In this document: one piece after another, positions 1 through 6,777 of the stretch
Layout: each line of letters opens with the position of its first letter
How positions within the stretch are numbered: position 1 is the first letter of the stretch
NCBI GenBank assembly: GCA_949287525.1
Contig: CASEGL010000010.1
Span: 1-45,220 of the forward strand
DNA from: an uncultured Rikenellaceae bacterium
Lineage (GTDB): Bacteria; Bacteroidota; Bacteroidia; Bacteroidales; Rikenellaceae
Reading direction: 5' to 3'
Length of the DNA stretch: 45,220 nucleotides
Program-made: the position numbers and the translations under genes
The notes under the pieces: model-generated
Seen by the model: only the letters and a program-made list of their open reading frames with translations
What the model was told of the DNA's origin: nothing
The model's database searches: none

Positions 1-79
1 TGATGACTTTTTCTGATGTGGTCATAACTTAATCTGCTTTTATGTTACAAATCTACTCTTTTTATGCGTAACTGTCAGA

Positions 80-496
80 TTAAGTCTTGACTAATTCATA
101 TAAGGCTTCTAAAGTTTCGATTTTGGTATCCGATTTTAATTGACATTGCCATATGATTAGTACACGATATCCTAACCCCTCTAATTCTCTTTTCTTCCGT
201 TCGTCACGTTCTATATTATCTGCAATCTTTTTCTCCCAATATTCAAAATTAGTTGATGGTAGATGAGAGTATTTGCACCTTTTATGACCATGCCAGAAAC
301 AGCCATTAACAAACACTGCAGTTTTGTATTTAGGGAAAACGATATCCGGCGTACCCGGCAATCGTTTTACGTTCTTTCTATACCTCAAACCACGTGCAAA
401 TAAATATTTCCGGACTATTATTTCAGGCTTCGTTTCTTTCCCTGTTACATGGGACATTATCTCTGAACGTTTCTCTTTGCTGACTGTATCCGCCAT
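80..496 (-). CDS. vsr: Very-short-patch repair endonuclease Vsr
   Basis: Vsr nicks the strand next to the T in T:G mismatches that arise when 5-methylcytosine deaminates, which starts short-patch repair. The 138-residue protein has the usual family length. It carries the GTPDIVF motif with the metal-binding Asp at residue 51, the same position as in E. coli Vsr, and the CFWHGH motif with His69, followed by a typical KIxxNxxRD helix. Compared with E. coli, the T63-H64 pair is Val-Asn here, so the active site is a family variant. It is the last gene of the minus-strand restriction-modification operon, 5 bases after the GHKL ATPase stop. A C5-cytosine methyltransferase lies two genes upstream, the usual partner of Vsr. 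No clear terminator is visible in bases 1-79. The family call is secure; the exact recognition site is unknown. Confidence 0.93.
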   Translation of the reverse strand: MADTVSKEKRSEIMSHVTGKETKPEIIVRKYLFARGLRYRKNVKRLPGTPDIVFPKYKTAVFVNGCFWHGHKRCKYSHLPSTNFEYWEKKIADNIERDERKKRELEGLGYRVLIIWQCQLKSDTKIETLEALYELVKT

Positions 497-501
497 TTCG
501 A

Positions 502-2148
502 TTATGCCATATTCAGTAATTGTATGATTCGGACTTTAATATTATTGAATACGCTCGTCAATTTCGATTTTGCTTCATTGGTCAATAATGAAGTATGTGC
601 CAGCGCATCTCTGATCGGTTTGAACTCTTTTGCATCTTGCACGACAGTTGTAGCGGTTCCGGAATTATCGACATTTTTAGCAAGATTAGACATGGAAGCA
701 TAAGATAAGTCCGAGTTGTTTTGGCGAATATCTATGCATATATTTGCAGCTTCTTTGTTTCTTCTTTCGGACTCTTTCCGTTGTTCGATTTCGCGGGTTA
801 AAAAATCCTTATAAGGAATATTCTTATCATCTATATATTTTCTCAATAGGTTTTCTGCGACAAAACATTCTCCATACGATGTAAAATTGAATTCAGCATC
901 TCTCCCAAGATCATAAACCCATTGTTCTACTTTTTGTCTACTTGACGGATTCGTTTTCGGTGGAATAAAATCATCTACGACAGCATTGAATAATTCTTTT
1001 GATTTGCGTTCTTTTCGGGAGATTCGTTTATTTTCAGAATCTCCATCTTGATTCAATTCGGTACGCCATTTATCCCAGTCGTCGATGATTGTTCTCAATA
1101 ATTCTTCTATTTCTTTCAAGAAAGCGACGAACTTGGGATCATCCGATACAACGCCCTCTCGGCTGCTCGTAAATCGGTCGTTTTCATCATCCAATGCGTT
1201 ATAGTGAATTTGCCCGTACAAATAACTCTCAACAATTCGTGTTGTTGGAATATGTTTCAAGATATCTTTTTCGCGCAATCGGCCATTCACATATAAATCA
1301 ATACTTACTTTTTCCTCCGACTCTCTGATTTTAAGCATAGAAGGCCTTTCGACAGAAGCGATGAAACCAGAAATAGCATCAATCCCGGCTTGTAAATCTT
1401 TTTGTTTCCTCAAAGTTTCACATATTTGAAGTTTCTCAGAGATATAAGGGTCGTTAGGATTATTGATTTTCCATAAGAATTGTGTCCCATTGATCAAATC
1501 AGTCAACTCGTCCAGTGTTATTTGAGAACCGTTCAAGAAAATATGAAATGATGGATCCAACAACGAAAATCGGAAATACAAAGCAACTAATTTTCGTATA
1601 TATTGGATTCTGTTGCGGATCCCATCATTGATTTCTTCGAACAAAATAATTGTTCCTGAAACCATATCTTTACCGAATCGGTCTACAATAAAAGCATCAG
1701 GAATACCTAATTTATACTCATTCGTAGAAACATCGTCTTTTATCGCCTCATCCAATCCCGAATTATCAATAATGCCGCCGACTAAATCCGTATTTACAGT
1801 TTTAGTCAGAATGGTTATTCTTTTTGCACAAGACAATAATGCCAACTTTCCAATACCTTTACGCCCGATGAACGGTCTTCCGTTTTCGGTTGCAGAAACA
1901 TTATTCTTACGTTTTGAATAACCTATTTTCAAAAATTTATTTTGGAAGTCGTCTTCAGTCATTCCATGTCCGTCATCTTCGATGATAAGCATACCTTTAT
2001 CACGATCTATCGTAATTCGGACATTCCGAGCATCAGCATCCCATGCATTAGAAATCGCCTCGCCCAATACGGTGATGAAACTTCTATACAAATTTCTTCC
2101 GAGATGGTTCAATATGCTCAATGAAATATTGAATGTGTATTCGTTCAT
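502..2148 (-). CDS. GHKL (MutL/MORC-like) ATPase of a restriction-modification system
   Basis: This 548-residue protein has a Hsp90/MutL-type ATP-binding fold at its N terminus. The N box (EAISNAWDADA, about residues 30-40), the DDGHGM motif (about 58-63) and a GRKGIGKLA glycine motif (about 95-103) are all visible. The middle resembles the MutL/MORC transducer region. The C-terminal half is charged and helical, with no nuclease motif that I can see. The start overlaps the upstream C5 methyltransferase stop by 4 bases (ATGA), which suggests translational coupling, and vsr follows after 5 bases. Prokaryotic MORC/MutL-like ATPases are known from restriction-modification loci (Iyer, Abhiman and Aravind, 2008). 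Whether this one serves restriction, mismatch repair with Vsr, or both is inference. Confidence 0.8.
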   Translation of the reverse strand: MNEYTFNISLSILNHLGRNLYRSFITVLGEAISNAWDADARNVRITIDRDKGMLIIEDDGHGMTEDDFQNKFLKIGYSKRKNNVSATENGRPFIGRKGIGKLALLSCAKRITILTKTVNTDLVGGIIDNSGLDEAIKDDVSTNEYKLGIPDAFIVDRFGKDMVSGTIILFEEINDGIRNRIQYIRKLVALYFRFSLLDPSFHIFLNGSQITLDELTDLINGTQFLWKINNPNDPYISEKLQICETLRKQKDLQAGIDAISGFIASVERPSMLKIRESEEKVSIDLYVNGRLREKDILKHIPTTRIVESYLYGQIHYNALDDENDRFTSSREGVVSDDPKFVAFLKEIEELLRTIIDDWDKWRTELNQDGDSENKRISRKERKSKELFNAVVDDFIPPKTNPSSRQKVEQWVYDLGRDAEFNFTSYGECFVAENLLRKYIDDKNIPYKDFLTREIEQRKESERRNKEAANICIDIRQNNSDLSYASMSNLAKNVDNSGTATTVVQDAKEFKPIRDALAHTSLLTNEAKSKLTSVFNNIKVRIIQLLNMA

Positions 2149-3233
2149 ATGTCAATACGGTTAGAATTTACATGTGTCAATATGCTTTCTGCAATTATTT
2201 CCCCTAATCTCGGAGGCACGGCATTACCGATATATCTTGATGCTTTAGTGATCGCAACATCCTGCTCGTTAGCGAAAAATTTATACGTTTTCGGGAACGT
2301 TTGTATAAGGGCAGCCTCTCTGACCGATATCGCACGGTCTTGGGTCGGATGTCCGAATCTTCCGTTTCCCAATCCTGTACATTGGGTAGTCATTGTAGGA
2401 GCCGGTTTTTCCCAAACCATTCTGCCGTAAACGCTTCCAAACGAACTGCCGCTAGCCGTTTTATGGCATCGTAGTTTCAACTCTTCCGGCCAATCTTTCC
2501 ATCCTCCGCCGTATGGAGTATTTCGAATACGATCAAGATTCTTCGAAGACAATGCTTTTGCTCTGTGCAATGGATCGTTCGGATCAACCTCTCCGACTTT
2601 CAATTCAGGCAAGTCGCCTATCGCATCTTTAACGGTTTTATATTCGTTGGGTTTATGCGTAGGCGGAATCAATTCGATTTTCCCTAATCGCGACGCCAAC
2701 AATACCAATCGTTTGCGCGTTTGAGGAATTCCGTAATCCGGACAATATACAGGCTTCACCCAAACTCGATAGTCGTTTTCTCTCAATAGATTTACAAAAT
2801 CGGATAATACTGGTTTATCTTTGAATACCAGAATTTGAGAGACATTCTCCATCGTGACTATATCGGGCAATGTATCTTTTACCAACCGTCCGAATTCATA
2901 TAACAAATCGTATTTATTCGGATCCTTTTTTTTGTTTTTGAACGCATACGAAGAAAACGGCTGGCAAGGAGCGCATCCTGCTAAAACCCTAATAGCATCT
3001 TTACTGTACAATGCACCGATTTCATCGGCGGATACCGTTTTAATATCTTTATAGATAAACTTCGCTTCGTTATTTGTTTCATAGGCATATCGGCACGTGG
3101 CATCGAGATCGTATCCTGCGAGTATATCAAAACCCTTGCTTTTCATGCCGAAACTCAAGCCGCCGATGCCGCAAAATAAGTCTATGACTTCTATCGGTGG
3201 AAGCGAACTGTTTTCAATATCATTCTTTTTCAT
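2145..3233 (-). CDS. DNA (cytosine-5)-methyltransferase
   Basis: This enzyme transfers a methyl group from S-adenosylmethionine to C5 of cytosine. The 362-residue protein has the standard motif order: motif I DLFCGIGGLSFG (18-29), motif IV GCAPCQPFS with catalytic Cys90, motif VI MENV (128-131), motif VIII near KRLVLLAS, a target-recognition region in the second half, and motif X with YIGNAVPP near the C terminus. It lies 25 bases after the MjaI-type endonuclease gene and overlaps the GHKL ATPase start by 4 bases. With vsr downstream it forms a methylation-plus-repair unit. The target sequence cannot be read from the protein; CCWGG-like specificity would be a guess based only on Vsr. Confidence 0.95.
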   Translation of the reverse strand: MKKNDIENSSLPPIEVIDLFCGIGGLSFGMKSKGFDILAGYDLDATCRYAYETNNEAKFIYKDIKTVSADEIGALYSKDAIRVLAGCAPCQPFSSYAFKNKKKDPNKYDLLYEFGRLVKDTLPDIVTMENVSQILVFKDKPVLSDFVNLLRENDYRVWVKPVYCPDYGIPQTRKRLVLLASRLGKIELIPPTHKPNEYKTVKDAIGDLPELKVGEVDPNDPLHRAKALSSKNLDRIRNTPYGGGWKDWPEELKLRCHKTASGSSFGSVYGRMVWEKPAPTMTTQCTGLGNGRFGHPTQDRAISVREAALIQTFPKTYKFFANEQDVAITKASRYIGNAVPPRLGEIIAESILTHVNSNRIDI

Positions 3234-3258
3234 AATCTGATTCTAAAACAGAGTATGC

Positions 3259-3942
3259 TCAATTCGACAATCGATCTATTTCAGCTCTAATCTGCTCCAC
3301 GACTTCTTTATTGGCGATTTCTCCATCTAAGCTGAACACTATGAATACATTCCCTCCATATTGTTCTTTGAATGATTCGAAACTCGCTTTCATCCGTTCC
3401 GTTAGAGAATAACTTCCGAAATTGGCACTTGCAGTTATCGGCTTGATTTGTATGCCTATCGCTTTATCTCCAACTTTTGCAATATAATCGATATCTCCGG
3501 CATGATCCAGTTCGGGATCACTTTCTTCAAAAGTTATGTCAGAAAATATTTTGGCCAAACCATCGTTGATAACGGACTTTTCTCGTAAATAACCGTCGTA
3601 AGTACGATTTATGGTAAGATTATAGATATAATCGATGCAATCTTGTTCCGTCAACTCTCGAAAAGCAGATTCCCATTCGGGTATAACGACTTCTGTAATT
3701 TTAGCATATAGTCGTTCTCCTAATTCTTTCAAACTTTCGTTTGTGATTTTTGTCGGATTCTTACCTACTGTATATGCGTTCTCAAAATACCATGATTGCC
3801 ATTCTTCGAAAGAAGATGGTTGGCAATTGCGGATTAAAGCCATGACAGCTCCGACTTTATTTGGACGAGATAATTGATAGGTTTGACACGCGTAATTCAA
3901 TACTCGTTCTTTTTTGCCAAAATTAAGTGAATAACGTTTCAT
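3259..3942 (-). CDS. MjaI-family type II restriction endonuclease (CTAG)
   Basis: The 227-residue protein resembles the MjaI restriction endonuclease family, whose founder cuts CTAG. Visible features are the N-terminal block with TYQLSRPNKVGAVMALI, the WESAFRELTE region, and a PD-(D/E)xK-like core GDIDYIAKVG...AIGIQIK. In that core D152 (or D150) and Q165-x-K167 are the best catalytic candidates. It sits 4 bases downstream of a small winged-helix-like gene and in the same operon as a class-beta methyltransferase, the expected cognate enzyme. The family assignment is from memory of its sequence pattern. The CTAG specificity follows from the family and fits the rarity of CTAG in this window. 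Confidence 0.8.
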   Translation of the reverse strand: MKRYSLNFGKKERVLNYACQTYQLSRPNKVGAVMALIRNCQPSSFEEWQSWYFENAYTVGKNPTKITNESLKELGERLYAKITEVVIPEWESAFRELTEQDCIDYIYNLTINRTYDGYLREKSVINDGLAKIFSDITFEESDPELDHAGDIDYIAKVGDKAIGIQIKPITASANFGSYSLTERMKASFESFKEQYGGNVFIVFSLDGEIANKEVVEQIRAEIDRLSN

Positions 3943-3946
3943 AGCC

Positions 3947-4276
3947 TTAAGGAATTATGTTGTTGGGATTTGCTTGATTCCATGCATTTTTGAGTTCATT
4001 ACATCGATCATAAATCTCATCTGCTCGGTTTATTAATGAGTTTGTACAATCAATGACTTCCTGTTTTATATTGGAACGCCAATATCCATCACAAGGGGTA
4101 CTTACGATAATATACCCTTGTTGGATAGCATAGCGTATTAATTCTCTTGTTTCTACTTGGTTCCCTCCTGTTGGATACCCCATACTTATTGCAATGTCTT
4201 CTGCATGCATTGCATTTGCTCTACCGACTGGAATGATATTTAATAAACGCTGTAATTCTTGTTGATTATTTGCCAT
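3947..4276 (-). CDS. Small winged-helix-like protein between the restriction and modification genes
   Basis: This 109-residue protein has no assigned function. I chose the ATG at 4276, two bases past the last base of the methyltransferase stop, rather than an upstream in-frame ATG that would overlap that gene by 41 bases. The stretch AMHAEDIAISMGYP...ETRELIRYAIQQGYIIVS followed by a YW turn looks like a helix-turn-helix with a wing. The C terminus is helical (INRADEIYDRCNELKNAW). The pattern recalls small winged-helix proteins from phages and mobile elements that begin with an 'HAxDIA' helix. Its place between methyltransferase and endonuclease suggests a control or accessory role in the system. 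That is an inference from context only. Confidence 0.7.
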   Translation of the reverse strand: MANNQQELQRLLNIIPVGRANAMHAEDIAISMGYPTGGNQVETRELIRYAIQQGYIIVSTPCDGYWRSNIKQEVIDCTNSLINRADEIYDRCNELKNAWNQANPNNIIP

Positions 4277-4277
4277 A

Positions 4278-5552
4278 TTAGTACGAAATAAATTTTGATT
4301 TATATTTATAATTCGCAACCGTATCTGCGGTTACTAATCCTTTTTTTATCAAATGGGCATTGATAAAAGTTTTGTTTTCCAAATATAAATAGCATAATAA
4401 ATTATTCTGACTATCATATTTTGTTTCATCAAAACGCATATATACTTTATGCCCTTTAATCTTTTCTTGGATATAAGCTATAGCTTGTTTCGCTAAATTA
4501 TCATCTACTTCTACTCCAATAAGTTTAATGGTTAATCCCGTATTGAGTTTGAGCATATTCGGTGTGATAATCTCTTTGACAGAAAAATATTCTTCTCTTT
4601 CTTTCCGGTTTTTATCTATCCGAGATCCAAATTGCAATTTCTTGATATCAATCTTGTTCTCCAATTTATGCGGATCTTGAAATAGATATGGTAAAGTTTT
4701 CATCCTTTCGTTGATATCGAAAGTTGATTCATCGTTACGGTATTGGACCTCTGCATATCCGAATAATGATGATGATGTAACCTTTTCTCTATAGAATTTT
4801 TTATATTCAGGATTTATTTCATACCCGATGGAATTACGCTGCAAGTTACGCGCAGCTAAAGCTGTCGTACCACTTCCCATAAATGGATCGAATACGGTTT
4901 CTCCTACAAACGAAAACATTTTGATTAAACGATGGGGCAATTCTTCAGGAAATACAGCTATGTGTCCGTCTTGTTTTGCTCCACCGAAATTCCAATGAGA
5001 TGCGAAATAAGTATTCCACTCCTCTTTCGTTATCTCCGAGTGTTTTTTTTGTTCCGCAGTAGGTGTGGGTGCTTTACCTTGTTTTTTAAATACGAGAATA
5101 AACTCATAATCAATTTTCAAAATGCCATTTCGAGGATACGGGAAACTACCCATTACAGCTCCGCCGCCTGTAGTATTCATCGTAGTCTGTTTTTGCCATA
5201 TAATTGCACCCATATAATCCATACCGAGAGTCTCACAGAAGCGAATGATCTCTGTTCTAATTGGTATTACTTTATAGCGGCCATAATAAACGGAACGCGC
5301 AAATTGATCTCCGATATTTATACATAAGCGGCATCCATCATGTAAAACTCGATTGCACTCCGACCATACGGTATTCAAGTTATTAATATAACTTTCATAA
5401 CTATCATGAAATCCGATTTGGCTATCATTACCATAATCTTTTAATTGCCAATACGGAGGCGATGTAATTATTAAATGAATGGATTTATCCGGAATTAAAG
5501 AAAGATTCCGGCTATCTCCATTGATGAGCGTATGAGTCGTTTTTATTTCCAT
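4278..5552 (-). CDS. Class-beta DNA methyltransferase with C-terminal SNase-like domain
   Basis: This 424-residue enzyme has the catalytic motif TSPPYWQL (30-37) before the AdoMet-binding motif FDPFMGSGTTALAA (221-234), the circular order of beta-class amino-methyltransferases. SPPY is typical of N4-cytosine enzymes, which fits modification of CTAG by the MjaI group. Residues of about 325-424 look like a staphylococcal-nuclease (TNase) fold: the segment IKLIGVEVDD (342-351) aligns with the usual RLIGIDxPE, followed by an AxxYIQEKIKGHKV helix, YLYLENK and FINAHLIKKGLV. The catalytic Arg, Asp and Glu appear as Lys, Glu and Asp, and the second catalytic Arg is not evident, so nuclease activity is doubtful. 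The start lies inside the 3' end of the HTH regulator gene (10-base overlap). Confidence 0.9.
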   Translation of the reverse strand: MEIKTTHTLINGDSRNLSLIPDKSIHLIITSPPYWQLKDYGNDSQIGFHDSYESYINNLNTVWSECNRVLHDGCRLCINIGDQFARSVYYGRYKVIPIRTEIIRFCETLGMDYMGAIIWQKQTTMNTTGGGAVMGSFPYPRNGILKIDYEFILVFKKQGKAPTPTAEQKKHSEITKEEWNTYFASHWNFGGAKQDGHIAVFPEELPHRLIKMFSFVGETVFDPFMGSGTTALAARNLQRNSIGYEINPEYKKFYREKVTSSSLFGYAEVQYRNDESTFDINERMKTLPYLFQDPHKLENKIDIKKLQFGSRIDKNRKEREEYFSVKEIITPNMLKLNTGLTIKLIGVEVDDNLAKQAIAYIQEKIKGHKVYMRFDETKYDSQNNLLCYLYLENKTFINAHLIKKGLVTADTVANYKYKSKFISY

Positions 5553-5839
5553 ATTTTTCTATTATCAATAATCATTTTCAATGCTTTATTTGCGATTTTT
5601 GGGTCTTCTTCTATAACTGCGTTTATTTTATCCGCAATCCAAAGGCTCAACAATTCGTCTCTATCTATATGCAAAATATCTGAAAGCAATATTACTTGTT
5701 CTTTTTTAGCCTGTCGATCACCGCGTTCTATTCGGCTATACATTGGAATATCAATATCTAAAGCTATAGCCAATTGCTTTTGCAGCAACCCATTTTCTAC
5801 TCTAGCTATTCTAATTCTTTGAGCAAATAACATGTGCAT
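5543..5839 (-). CDS. XRE-family HTH regulator, controller-like
   Basis: The 98-residue protein has a Cro/CI-type helix-turn-helix at about residues 6-62 (LLQKQLAIALDIDIPMYSRIERGDRQ), followed by a short C-terminal helical tail. Controller (C) proteins of type II systems have this fold and delay the endonuclease relative to the methyltransferase. It is the first gene of the operon and overlaps the methyltransferase start by 10 bases. An ATG two codons in (5833) is an equally good start. A perfect 8-base inverted repeat lies just upstream and overlaps the -7 box, which suggests autoregulation. At 98 residues it is somewhat longer than many C proteins. The HTH fold is clear; the controller role is inferred. 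Confidence 0.85.
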   Translation of the reverse strand: MHMLFAQRIRIARVENGLLQKQLAIALDIDIPMYSRIERGDRQAKKEQVILLSDILHIDRDELLSLWIADKINAVIEEDPKIANKALKMIIDNRKIWK

Positions 5840-5845
5840 TCAATG

Positions 5846-5869
5846 ATTTGTCAAATAATGACAAATATA
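5846..5869 (-). promoter_or_regulatory. Promoter -7 box and inverted-repeat operator of the RM operon
   Basis: On the minus strand a TATATTTG box (5862-5869) fits the Bacteroidota -7 consensus TAnnTTTG. It is overlapped by a perfect inverted repeat, ATTTGTCA - 5 bases - TGACAAAT (5846-5853 and 5859-5866). No convincing -33 TTG is present. The repeat covers the likely start of transcription, so a bound dimer of the adjacent HTH protein could repress the operon. The binding partner is inferred. Confidence 0.6.
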
Positions 5870-6707
5870 TTACTTTTATTTGACTTAGCCATAAAAAATA
5901 CAGCGAAAAGAGAAGAATACGAGCTTTACTTTATTGCCGTCTCATATATATGTTCATTAAAGTAAAGTCAAACAAAGGGAAGAAAGGAGATGGGGAGCCT
6001 AAGACTTATTGGTTTCAGCTATTTTTCTTGTGGCTGCGACTCTGTTGAACAGGTAGAAGCTACGAAAATTCAGTTTAGTTTAGCTGGTTAGCTCTATATA
6101 TAAGCTAAACCAAAGTAAACTATATTTAGATAGGCATATTTGCTTGTCAGTATGCCTATGTGAAGAGAGATCGGATGTTTTTCTTTTTTGGCTGCAAGTA
6201 TGGTTACCAATCAATGTCCCTTGGAGCAGAGCAAAGAGTTGCACACGGTAAGGTTCGGCCTCCTTGTGCAAACAAGTGAAAGGAATGAAACCTAATGAAA
6301 ATAGAAAAGGTCTGAATTTGCTTTAATCGATGGTTTTGTTTCTGTGTTGTTTCTTAATTAATCAGAGAGTGAAAAATATTAGAGTACTGATTATAAATAA
6401 ATTGTATGTGTAAAACCCTTGTTATTTGCAAATTTACCAGATTTCTTGTTAAGGATAAAAGCGAAACACTTTCATCGTATGTATGCCGCCTACGCGACAT
6501 GACAAAGATAAGAAAACATTTGTTCCCGACAACACATTCAGGGCATTGTGTCCGACAAATATGAATACAATCCAATACGAATAACGTTCACACATGACTT
6601 CCACACACAGAACACCCGCCAAAAACCGACGCTCCTTTTTCCATTTATCCCCGCACGCAAAAATCACATAAAGGGCATCCCACACCGTCGTTTTAGGCCG
6701 CATCACG
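5870..6707. other. Non-coding transition between the RM island and gyrA
   Basis: This stretch has no gene I can support. It is AT-rich like the island and gives way to GC-rich sequence at about 6.78 kb. Two inverted repeats are visible: GTTTAGCT/AGCTAAAC (6078-6085 and 6103-6110, flanked by AGTTTA/TAAACT) and TTGCACA/TGTGCAA (6239-6245 and 6265-6271). Short open frames on the minus strand match no protein pattern I know. It may be the edge of a horizontally acquired segment. No attachment site, tRNA or insertion-sequence end is recognisable. Confidence 0.5.
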
Positions 6708-6739
6708 TTTGGTCAAATTTCAAAAATATCGTATCTTTA
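6708..6739 (+). promoter_or_regulatory. gyrA promoter
   Basis: TTTG at 6708-6711 and TATCTTTA at 6732-6739, separated by 20 bases, match the Bacteroidota -33/-7 promoter pattern. The start of transcription would lie near 6745, giving a leader of about 33 bases before the gyrA ATG at 6778. Confidence 0.7.
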
Positions 6740-6777
6740 CATGTTTAATGTAAGCAAGAGCGAAGATCGAAAGCTAT

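Noticed and set aside
2145..3233. Orphan Dcm with CCWGG specificity
   Set aside because: It is linked to an ATPase and Vsr in an operon, and the target-recognition region cannot be read by eye, so the specificity is left open.
6449..6706. 85-codon open frame on the minus strand before gyrA
   Set aside because: It looks somewhat protein-like but matches no family, has no promoter, and begins at the gyrA promoter.
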